NCBI RefSeq assembly: GCF_029227915.1
Contig: NC_079888.1
Coordinates: 19,572,001 to 19,636,000, forward strand
Length of the DNA: 64,000 bases
Direction of reading: 5' to 3'
Origin: Hydractinia symbiolongicarpus
Taxonomy: Eukaryota; Cnidaria; Hydrozoa; Anthoathecata; Hydractiniidae
Every line of letters begins with the position of its first letter. The first letter of the stretch is position 1. Positions 49,301 through 61,300 of the stretch are shown here, in pieces. Below the pieces are notes generated by a model. That model did not search any database, was not told the origin of the DNA, and was given only the letters and a program-made list of their open reading frames with translations. A program made the position numbers and the translations under genes.

Positions 49301-52300
49301 TGCTTTAGCATGTCTTCGTTACCTATACAATAAACACGACAGAAACTAAAATTTCAAACTCTTTACGACAGAATTTCGCGGCACTAGGCTGCACCAAGGG
49401 AATCATCAAATTTGTTACACATTCATCTTAACTAGTTTACTTACTGTTTAACTACTTTCGCAGGCAAGAAGCTGTGTGGAGTTCAAGGTTTCGTGAAATT
49501 TTGCGAAAACAGATCGAGAATTGCTACGAAATTCTAATATTATTTAATTACTAATCTCTCTAACATCTGTTTTAAAGTTACATGATATAGTGTCACTTCT
49601 CTTAAAAAAATGAAATTAGATATTTTGTGACCCAATATTATATAGAGTCCATCTTTTGAAAATTTAAAGGTACTGTCTTTATACACTTTTTCATTAGATG
49701 CTAGCGTTCCCGTAGTTAATTTACAATGTTTTGCATGTCCAAAGCTTTAATTAACATTATTATTTCTGTATCTTCATTGAATAACCCTTTTGTTTTTCTT
49801 CGTCACTGGTAGCTGAAGCTTAAGAAGGATATCAAGCAATAACTTTCGTTACATCTACAAACTGCTTATGAAGTAAAAATAAAACCGTCTACCAAGCCAC
49901 CCCCGGGTAAAAAATAGTACTTTAACAGGTATATGCGTAAATATCTGTTCGAACTATGAAAAGTTTTAGGAATTTGTTGTTGTTATAACAAACATTTGTT
50001 TATTTCTTTCAGTGGTACATTCTAGAACAAAAATAAAGGCAAAAGACATGCAAAAGCGTTAGAGAAAACACGGATGTAGAAAAGCAACAACAAAAAGTAA
50101 TTGTTAAGTATGGTGTTGTAGAAAAATAGTAAAGAAGAGCTTAAATAATCATGCTTTTAAATACACTAATTAAAAACGATATTTTGGGGTAAATTGATCG
50201 CTACTTCTATTATACTATTTCCGTCATTTGCAAATTATGAGATAGTAAAGATCTCCTAATCTGAAATTTTTACAGCCTAATATCTGCAGAACAATTAATG
50301 CTCTTTGTAAAATCTAAACACATGACTCAATCAACAATTTAGTTATTTTTGTGATACTTATTACTGATAATACATCTAGCTTTATAGATTTTGGATATAA
50401 ATAGAATACGCAATACTGTAAAACTTAAAATTAAATAGTATAATTCTATAAAGAATAAATTTGACTTACTCCTTAAACGAGGGATTTTGTCAACTAAACA
50501 TAAAGCAATTTAATTATTAAAACTTATGGATGTTTCAATGCAAATATCACAAATTGTATACATCCTAACAATGTTAGCACTTTGTCTAACGTCAAAACTT
50601 ATCCGGCGAATTGTATTTTGTGCAATCTACTTTTTAGCAACAGTTTTTTTTAAAATTTTAAAAAAATTAAGACAGGGATTACAATAAATGAAAAAGCATA
50701 ATTTTTGGCTTAATTTAAAGTTTACATATACCATCATCTATTATTGTACTTACAACTTTGTCTGTCCTTGACTTCAGCTAAAAGGCAAAAGAGATTGAAA
50801 GTTGCGTACGAAAATCTAATTGTGCTTAACCCTACTCAAATTGGTGTCTGAATGAAATTGGTGAAATTGGTGTTTGACAAATAATAGGCACAAGTGTTAA
50901 ATGTCCTTAAAGAATTAAAATGGCAGTAAAATTTTTGGTTTTGGTCCCGTGATAATTTTATGACGTTAGCAAAATTTGAAAAATTGCTGTTCTTTTATGT
51001 TTTTGAGTATGAAATATGCAAATATGCTCCAAATGATATCAAAATACACAACTTTTTTTTCTTCTGAGCCAATGGGGTGCCAAACCGATAAAAAGAGATT
51101 TACCGCAACATATGGGCGTTAATTACGCCCACATGGAGCAAAATAATATGCGAGGGCGTAATAAAGGCGTAGGCACCCCACAATGAAATATGAATCTAAT
51201 ATATTGATCACATATCACAAAATGCGCTTAATAATTCAAAAAAATATTTCATGCTTAATTTTTGCATAAGGGACGTTAGAAATAGGGGAGTACCTGATGT
51301 TATGTTAAGGGCGCAAATTTATTTTTTTCTTGTTAAATCAACTTTATAAAAATAAAAACTCAGCTAGTAAAAATTTCAAGCAAAATTTACAAGTAAAGAA
51401 CAGAATAGGCTGAAGAGTCAATTACTAAACTCTTCAACAAAGTTATCATGGCATTTTTATTTCCCTTTGTCTTATTTTCTTTCTTTAAAGAGTGACCACA
51501 ACATCCCTTTAGTCAAGAAATGTAGATTGACCAAACAATGTCTCTTTGGTTCTTTTCCCTGAAACCATACTTCGAATTTAAACATGCACTTTAAAAAGCG
51601 AGGACATTTTGTTAAACCACCCTCCACATAAAAACTGAGAAAAAATTCCCCCGCATAATTATACCAAAATCCAGCGTGTTTGGAAGGGCGAATTGTGACA
51701 TGTTCCTTTTTCACCAAAAAAGGAATTGCTAAACGCTACGTCAGAACGAACATAGATGTTTTTAATTATAATGCTAAAGTCACTGGATTGAAGGTATAAT
51801 TTTGACTCAAAAAACTTTAAAACTAGTAGGTAACTTTGGACCTTAGATAAAAATGGAACTAATTTTCCAAAGCTGGGTAAACGAACCATTTTCTTTCAGG
51901 CATACATTAGCAAATCATCAAATGTTGGTACATGAAAGTTTTTTCTTTTTAGATATTAAAAATAGGTGCGTAATGCGATCCTCAAAATAGTGCTTAACTG
52001 TAATATTAGATCACAGGAGATATGGTAAAACCAGTTTTATGTCGGTTAACGATGTTCGAGTGCTACAATTATCACAAAACAAAATGTTGTTATAACTTAT
52101 CTCTGTACGAAATGACGTCAAATATTACGTGCAATCTTATCTTAATTTTATCAATAATTCTAGCCTCCTATAGTTTTGTGTTGTTAAACATTCCGATAGG
52201 TTTTGTTGTTTAAAAATGAAAATCCGCTCATCACCAAAAAACACCCTGTCGCAACTTAGATAAATAGCGAAAAAGTATTATTACCGGATAGCTGGGGCGA

Positions 52301-55300
52301 CCTTTCAACTGAAAAAGAAAAATTAAAAAAATGATTAATAATCCTGGACAATGTAGGCGGGGAAGAGGACAACGAAATGCAATATCAACAACAGCGATAG
52401 TAAATAATTCTAAAAGGAATTTTCCACACCTTTGATATCTTTCTAGCAAAACAATTATGAATCAGAATAAAATTATCAGAAACCAGACGCTATGTAACAC
52501 CTAAATCAACCGCTGATTAAATTAAGTTAAAGCCCGAGTGTGGAGAAATATACTGCAAAAAATTAATACATCTTTATAAACATTAATAACTTACACCGGA
52601 TAACCGAAAAGTCTAAAAAAAAATCAAAATTAAAATCAAAATAAAATGCTACAAAAATCTTAGAGCGTACAAAATAGTAAATAAATGAAACTTACCTACA
52701 CTTGGAAGATCGTCTAAAACAATAATTGTAATCGTTACTAACAAGAAAATATTTAACATTGCGGAAAAGAAACGCTAACTTTATGCTTGGAGGTGAACGG
52801 TAATGTCACATACCATCTGCGACAGGCTCTAAAGAAAGGGATGTATAATTTAGATCAAAATTTGAGTGATAACATCAATCTCTTAAATGCGCACAAACAA
52901 TACCATACCTTCATTTTTCGGCACTAAAAAGTAAAACAAAAGTAATTTAGCTAAACGTAATCGTATTTCGTATTTATTAAGCATAACTTATAATGTAGTA
53001 CCTTCTATTGATATTCGATCTAAATCAGAAAAGAAAAAAAAAATAGTGTCGTAATATGACCACTTATTTGCTTAAAGATGTTGACATAAGTGTTATCTTT
53101 AATTTGCAATATCTATTGGAACACTTGTTTTATCGTCACACAAGGGCAAGGTTATTGGGCGCATTCGCACTGTAAATAAAATTGCCACATCACCTTTCAC
53201 AAACGTTGCATTGAATAATAAAGGCGCCTCTAATAGAGCCAATAGCGAGTACGGTGACCTACACAGGATTGGAAAAGGAACCGGCAGCATTTATATTGCT
53301 GGTTTGGCGTTTGATGATGATGAAAAAAAGAGAATTAATGATTAATAATTTAGTACTAGTCGATGGCCCGTGAAAAACCTCACGGGTTCGCCCGAATTTT
53401 TATACAGCTTTGCGTGCGTCTCGCTACTTGCGGTATTATTTTGCGTGACAGACAGACGCATACGGGTATTATAATATAGACTAGCCGGGAAACGCGGCGT
53501 CGAAACGCCGGTGTAAGCCACAAGGCAATATGTAACCCGGCATTGAACGCCCTGAGGAGCGGTTAATAAGAATCGCACACTGTGCGACATGGTGAGGCGA
53601 AGCGCTTTAGCTTAAATAATCATGCTTTTAAATACACTAATTAAAAACGATGTTTTCGGGGTAAATTGATCGCTACTTCTATTTATACTATTTCCATCAC
53701 TTGCAAATTATGAGATATTAAAGCTCTCCTAAAGTGAAATTGTTACAGCCTAATATCTGCAGAACAATTAATGCTCTTTGTGAAATCTAAAAAAATGACT
53801 CAAGCGACAACTTAGTTATTTTTGTGATACTTATTACTGATAATACATCTAGCTTTATAGATTTTGGATATAAATAGAATACGCAATACTGTAAAATTTA
53901 ACTTGAAATTAAATAGTATAATTCCATAAAGAATAAATTTCACTTACTCCTTAAACGAGGGATTTTGTCTAGTAAACATAAAGCAATTTAATTATTAAAA
54001 CTTATGGATGTTTCAATGCAAGTATCACAAATTGTATACATCCTAACAATGTTACCACTTTGTCTAACGTCCAAACTTATCCGGCGAATTGTATTTTGTG
54101 CAATCTACTTTTTAGCAACAGTTTTAACAAATTTTAGAACAATTAAGACAGGGATTAGAATAAATAAAAAAGCATAATTTCTGGCTTAATTTAAAGTTTA
54201 CATATACCATCATCTATTATTGTACTTACAACTTTGTCTGTCCTTGACTTCAGCTAAAAGGCAAAAGAGATTGAAAGTTGCGTACGAAAATCTAATTATG
54301 CTTAACCCTACTCAAATTGGTGTCTGAATGACCCGGTCTAAGAGTGGGAGGATGCCATACCCCTATATTTTCTGATCTACTGGCTTATTTTGACAAATAA
54401 TAGGCACAAATGTTAACTGTCAATAAAGAATTAAAATGGCGGTAAAATTTTTGGTTTTGGTCCCGTGATAAATTTATGACGTCAGCAAAATTTGAAAAAT
54501 TGCTGTTTTTTTATGTTTTTGAGTATGAAATATGCAAATATGCTCAAAATGATATCAAATTGCACAATTTTTTTTTCTTCTGAGCCAATGGGGTGCCAAA
54601 CCGATAAAAAGAGTTTTACTGCAACATATGGGCGTTAATTACGCCCACATGGAGCAAAATAATATGCGAGGCCGTAATAAAGGCGTAAGCACCCCACAAT
54701 GAAATATGAATCTAATATACTGATCACATATCACAAATTGCGCTTAATAATTCAAAAAAATATTTCATGCTTAATTTTTGCATAAGGGACGTTAGAAATA
54801 GGGGAGTACCTGGTGTTATGTTAAGGGCGCAAATTTATTTTTTTCTTGTTAAATCAACTTTATAAAAATAAAAACTCAGCTAGTAAAAATTTCAAGCAAA
54901 AGTTACAAGTAAAGAACAGAATAGGCTGAAGAGTCAATTACTAAACTCTTCGACAAAGTTATCATGGCATTTTTATTTCCCTTTGTCTTATTTTCTTTCT
55001 TTAAAGAGTGACCACAACATCTCTTTAGTCAAGAAATGTAGATTGACCAAACAATGTCTATTTGGTTCTTTTCCCTGAAACCATACTTCGAATTTAAACA
55101 TGCACTTTAAAAAGCGAGGGCATTTTGTTAAACCACCCTCAACAAAAAAACTGAAAAAAAAATTCCCCTGCATAATTATACCAAAATCCAGCGTGTTTGG
55201 AAGGGCGAATTGTGACACGTTCCTTTTTCACCAAAAAAGGAATTGCTAAACGCTACGTCAGAACGAACATAGATGTTTTTAATTATAATACTAAAGTCAC

Positions 55301-58300
55301 TGGATTGCAGGTATAATTTTGACTCCAAAAACTTTAAAACTAGTAGGTAACTTTGGACCTTCGATAAAAATGGAACTAATTTTCCAAAGCTGGGTACACG
55401 AACCCTTTTCTTTCAGGTATACATTAGCAAATCATCAAATGTTGGTACATGAAAGTTTTTTCTTTTTAGATATTAAAAATAGGTGCGTAATCTGATCCTC
55501 AAAATAGTGCTTAACTGTAATATTAGATCACAGGAGATATGGTAAAACCAGTTTTATGTCGCTTAACGATGTTCGAGTGCTACAATTATCACAAAACAAA
55601 ATGTTGTTATAACTTATCTCTGTACGAAATGACGTCAAATATTACGTGCAATCTTATCTTAATTTTATCAATAATTCTAGCCTCCTATAGTTTTGTGTTG
55701 TTAAACATTCCGATAAGTTTTGTTGTTTAAAAATGAAAATCCGCTCATCACCAAAAAACACCCTGTCGCAACTTAGATAAATAGCGAAAAAGTATTATTA
55801 CCGGATAGTTGAGGCGACTTTTCAACTGAAAAAGAAAAATTAAAAAATGATTAATAATCCTGGACAATGTAGGCGGGGAAGAGGACAACGAAATGCAATA
55901 TCAACAACAGCGATAGTAAATAATTCTAAAAGGAATTTTCCACACCTTTGATATCTTTCTAGCAAAACAATTATGAATCAAAATAAAATTATCAGAAACC
56001 AGACACTATGTAACGCCTAAATCAACTGCTGATTAAATTAAGTTAAAGCCCGAGTGTGGAGAAATATACTGCAAAAATTGAATACATCTTTATAAACATT
56101 AATAACTTACACTGGATGAACGAAAAGTCTAAAAAAAAAATCAAAATTAAAATCAAAATTAAATGCTACAAAAATCCTAGAGCGTACAAAATAGTAAATA
56201 AATGAAACTTACCTACACTTGGAAGGTCGTCTAAAACAATAATTGTAATCGTTACTAATAAGAAAATATTTAACATTGCGGAAAAGAAACGCTAACTTTA
56301 TGCTTGGAGGTGAACGGTAATGTCACATACCATCTGCGACAGGCTCTAAAGGAAGGGATGTATAATTTAAGTCAAAATTTGAGTGATAACATTAATTTCT
56401 TAAATGCGCACAAACAATACCATACCTTCATTTCTCGGCACTAAAAAGTAAAACAAAAGTAATTTAGCTAAACGTAATCGTATTTCGTATTTATTAAGTA
56501 TAACTTATAATGTAGTACCTTCTATTGATATTCGATCTAAATCAGAAAAGAAAAAAAAAATAGTGTCGTAATATGACCATTTATTTGCTCACATAGCCTA
56601 TATATATGATAACACCTATATGTGAGCACCTATATGATAACACCTATATGTTCACATAGGTGTTATCTTTAATTTGCAATATCTATTAGAACACTTGTAT
56701 TATCGTCACACAAGGGCAAGGTTATTGGGCGCATTCGCACTGTAAATAAAATTGCCACATCACCTTTCACAAACGTTGCATTGAATAATAAAGGCGCCTC
56801 TAATAGAGCCAATAGCGAGTACGGTGAGCTACACAGGATTGGAAAAGGAACCGGCAGCATTTATATCTGCTTTGGCGTTTGATGATGATGAAAAAAAGAG
56901 AATTAATGATTAATAATTTAGTACTAGTCGATGGCCCGTGAAAAACCTCACGGGTTCGCCCGAATTTTTATACAGCTTTGCGTGCGTCTCGCTACTTGCG
57001 GTATAATTTTGCCTGACAGACAGACGCATACGGGTATTATAATATAGACTAGCCGGGAAACCCGGCGTCGAAACGCCGGGGTAAGCCACAAGTCAATATG
57101 TAACCCGGCATTAAACGCCCTGAGGAGCGGTTAGTACAGTTAAACATAGTTGAACAGGTGAGTAAGCGTAATAGACTTTTCCAAAAAACTGTGAAAAACA
57201 CAGGGAACAGGCTGTCGTTACCGACTCGTCCAGCTAAAACAATTGCTCAGCCATTTTATTTGCAGAAAAATTTTCAGGAAAATAATAAAAGATGTATATA
57301 GCTAGCTCCTATAGCTAGCTAGGTAATTGAATTTAGCATAAGAATTATTGCTTAAGAATATTGTTGTAGCATAACTGCATTTTTATACTCTCAGTTTTTG
57401 GCCAAAGATTGGAGCTAGCAAAATGGCTACAGCCTCAACATAAAAATAAATGTTGGGTAGGATAAAAAACCATACAAAAGAGTAATAAGTAAGGCTTTAG
57501 CTGGCTAGCTAAGTAGCGAAATCTTCGTTCCTAGCCAAAAATTCTAAAACTGGTACGTTTAAGATCTTTACGTGGCTAAAAAACGTGATAATATATTTAT
57601 CTTAACATTAATAACAAACAAAAAACAAATATAACAAAAATATAAAGCTTTCAGAAGATAAAAGCCTACAAAACTGACCACACATGACCACTTTCAAAAT
57701 GGCCTTCGTCAAAATGGCCTTCGTCAAAATGGCCTTCGTCAAAATGGCCTTCGTCAAAATGGCCTTCGTATAGCCGCGAAAATATTGGATTGTTTTTTTA
57801 AGCGAAAGTCTTGCTTTGTTTTTTAAAGAATCAGGCGTCGTGATTGGTGTACTACGTGGGAGCGGTCAAAAAAAAGTCGGTAAAAATATATCGTTTTTGC
57901 TATCGGTGCGTATTTTACAAAATTTCGTGTTCCTGTAACGGAGGCGGCTTTCGCGGACACACAGACAGACAGACGACGGCTATTATTAAAGAGATGAATG
58001 AAGATTTATTCTTGTTTCTACAAACAATTTCAGAAATAATTAACTGTGATCAATAACTAACCTTTTCTTATTTCATTGCTTTTAAAAAGCGCATCCTCCT
58101 ATAAGTAAGAATTTCTTATTCATTATTTTGATACAGTTGACTCCCTCTAATTCAGATCTCCATAATTCAAATATTTCTATAATTCGAACCATTGCTCAGT
58201 CACCGTCACTTTTCCTTAAGGAACTCTTATAAAAAACTTTCTACAATTCGAATTTCTCTAAGTCGAAACTTTCTCTAATTCGAACAATCCTTCAGTCCCT

Positions 58301-61300
58301 TCAGCACGATTCTCTCCCTAATTGGAATTTTAGAGTGTAAACAGGGCTTTGACAAATTCGATTTTTTTTCTAAAATTCAAAAATTGTTTTTCAAACGTTA
58401 TTTTTCTTTAAAATGTTGGTCTTTCTACATTTTTTCACTTCTTTATACAATCAAATATTCAAATAGAGTTTATTTTTTGTGTAAACTATGAACATAAAGA
58501 TTGAATGAAACTGGAATAGTGTTTTTTTGATTTTGAAATTAACGTAATTTCTCTTTGTAATTCGAATTTTCACTCTCTGAAGGAAAAGTTCGAATTACAG
58601 AGACTTTCTATAATTCGAATCTCTCAATAATTCGAACTAAAAATTTTTCCCGTGGAAATTCGTATTAGGTAGAGTCAACTGTAATTACAACTTTTCTGCG
58701 TGACGAATTACCAAAAAACAAAAACAGTTAGTCTTACCAGTCGATGCACTTTTGATTTCAATCTTATTCTGCACATGAAAAAAAAATATTTAGAACAAGA
58801 GAGGAAGAAGAATAACAACATATTTTTTTGATGTTGCAAAAAGCTTTAGCAAAGAAGTGTTTGTTAACCGTCTGGATTATGCAAGCGGGCAATATCTGTT
58901 TTGAGGCATTGTAATTGACTTACCGATCTTGCCGACAGTCTGGTTTATGCAGGCCCCTGGTCAAGAGTAGTGAAAGAAAAATTATAGGGATTTAGTGCAT
59001 AGAGAATTCTGCTTTGGATGTATTTTTTTTTTCTGCTTCTAATTTCTACAAGGACAGTAGTAAAGTACCGTAAAATGCCGAAATCAAGCGCAGCCAATTA
59101 GAAGCGCACCCATTGTTAAACGTACCAAATCCTTACCAAGATTTTATTCCCGTTTATAAGCGCACCCTCAAACAAGCGCATATAAGGAAAAGAGATAGAG
59201 CATACAATGATCGTTTCGGTTAAAATGCAGGATTTTTCTGTAAAACAAAACAAAGATTTGATAATTAGGTCTTTTTTGAAGTGTGGAATATTAAACACTC
59301 CGACGGATCGAAAGATCAGAACTGATGACGATTCAGAATCCCCTGACACAGATGGTATGAGTACGAACAAAGTAATTTTCGTTCTGATATTTCTTCTGAC
59401 GATTCAACAACTGATGAAGATTAAGGAATATTATTACTATTATTTTACTATTATTTACCCAGGATAGCCTCTTCAGTTTCTATGGGAACTGTTATCAATG
59501 AGGGTCCTGGGAAGGGGGTTCTAGTGCATTTAAAACTCCCATTTGAGCTAAAGAAGGCGTGCAAGCACAACAACCGCTTAACTAGACAACCGCCTAAGAT
59601 ATCAATCCTTTTCTCATACTGAACGTTAAGCACAAAGGATCGATTCACACTTTTATAGTCTCTGGCATGACTCGGTCGGGGTTTGAAAACAAGACCTTCC
59701 GCACTGGAGGCGAACGGCATTGTACAAAAAGATACACAAAAAAGAATATGCAAAAAAAATTATTTACTTTTTCTTTCTTTTTTTTCCTTGCACTTTTTTT
59801 ATACTAGTTTATAAGCGGACCCTCAGATAAGCGCATCAAAATCTTGATTTCAGCATTTCATGGTATTATTACAGTATAAAATTATTCTTTATTTTTATCT
59901 AAGCTGGACGGTTAACAAATGCAGTAATGACTGATTAGCCAGTGCTGTACCAAAAATATCGCCCCCAGTCATTGCACTGACCCCGCAAGCTCGCTCGGCA
60001 CTTACACTACTCTAGCCGATAAGAAAATCGTTAAAGAAATACTGTTGCAGATGACATATCGCAGTCCAGCCGATAAGAAAGGTGTAGCTAAGTAAAATTT
60101 ATGCTCCAACTGCAGTTTCATGTTAAAATTATTATTTAAGAATAATGTTTTTCAACTTGTTTCACTATCGCCATTTTTGAGAACATAGGCCAATTCGAAA
60201 ACACACAAAATATCATTTGTGGAAATCGATTCTAATTATTGTTTTTACTTACATCTCTAAGTTCATAGTATTGCGCTAAAAAAAGAATCAAAAGAGAAAT
60301 AAGTCATAAAAGATTGACCAGCTTTTTGTTTTATAGCTTACTCGAAAATAAGTTGTGCTCATATAAAAAATCTTAAAAGCTATCTAGGAATCTATTTATT
60401 ATAAAAAAATCTTTTTCGATTCTTGATTATTCGTTTCGAAAGCTGCGCTAATTATGCGAAATTATCTCCAAAACATGTATTTGCTTTTGAGCTTAATTAT
60501 AGAAAGTAAATATAAAAATTTGTGTAAAATGTTCAAAACACCAAAGTGAACGGCTGAAAACATTCTCTAATCAAAATTGACATCATGCATAATTAGTAAA
60601 ATTAGCCAATTCTTAAGAACCAATCAAGAAAGCTGAAAGTATACAAATTTTTAGACAACTTTTGAAGCTTTTCCATATGAAATTAACTTTTCGCATCAAA
60701 TCAACAAATAGTAATTAATCGAAGAAGATTTTATCAACTACATCTTTTTGTTGATCTGATTAATTTGTTTTAATTCATCAATATATTGAGATGAAATATT
60801 ATAATAAGATGTGAATAATGATTACTTACTATATTTTCATTTTCATTTTTTAAATCCGTACTAAGTTAAAAGAAAAAACACAACATGTCAATCTTCAAGT
60901 TGTTAGCAATGTATAAAGTGAAGAACGCAACGTTTGGTAACCTAAATTTAGTCAGCTTGGAAACGACATCAAAATTCAGAAAAATTAACACTTTTAAATT
61001 TGATATTCCCTTACATCCCCACTTACTACTATTCCCTTACATCCCCCCTTACTACGATTAGATTTCTCCCACTCTCCGCAATGTTTCTTAATTTTTACCA
61101 CTTATTTCAATTTATTATCGTCCCCTTACATTCCCTCTAACTACTTTTAAATTTTAAGCAGGGTAATATTTTTTGAACAGAAGGCTTTTTCGAACGTGAT
61201 TATAATGATCATTATAGCGATGTCACTTTATAGCCAATGAGGTTTGCTGAAATATTTGTAGCTCCTCTTTTTATGCTAATACCAATAGGAAGGAAAGAGA

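Larger units (their letters stand above)
52149..53610. repeat. Segmental duplication A, copy 2
   Basis: Full-length copy of A, fused on the left to D1 and on the right to D2 at CGCTTTAG/CTTAAATAAT. It carries six microexons of gene 2. Confidence 0.93.
55666..57131. repeat. Segmental duplication A, copy 3
   Basis: Copy of A that ends early (GGAGCGGTTA), where it is joined to C2 (GTACAGTTAAAC) at a short TTAG overlap. It has about 70 bp of extra palindromic sequence at 56,587-56,667. Confidence 0.92.
59068..59863. mobile_element. pogo-like DNA transposon remnant in C2 with nested SINE
   Basis: Counterpart of 39,537-40,143 with TA-flanked inverted ends. The nested SINE is complete here, and about 35 bp more of the transposase upstream sequence are kept. 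Confidence 0.65.

Noticed and set aside
51472-51717. Conserved 76-81-codon minus frame in D1 and D2
   Set aside because: Shared only because D is duplicated; the N-terminal part is frameshifted between copies and no domain is seen.
51830-51860. Possible 24-nt microexon (PFLSKVQ) in D1 and D2
   Set aside because: Length and phase fit and one difference is silent, but the donor (GTTACC) is poor and the acceptor has no pyrimidine tract.
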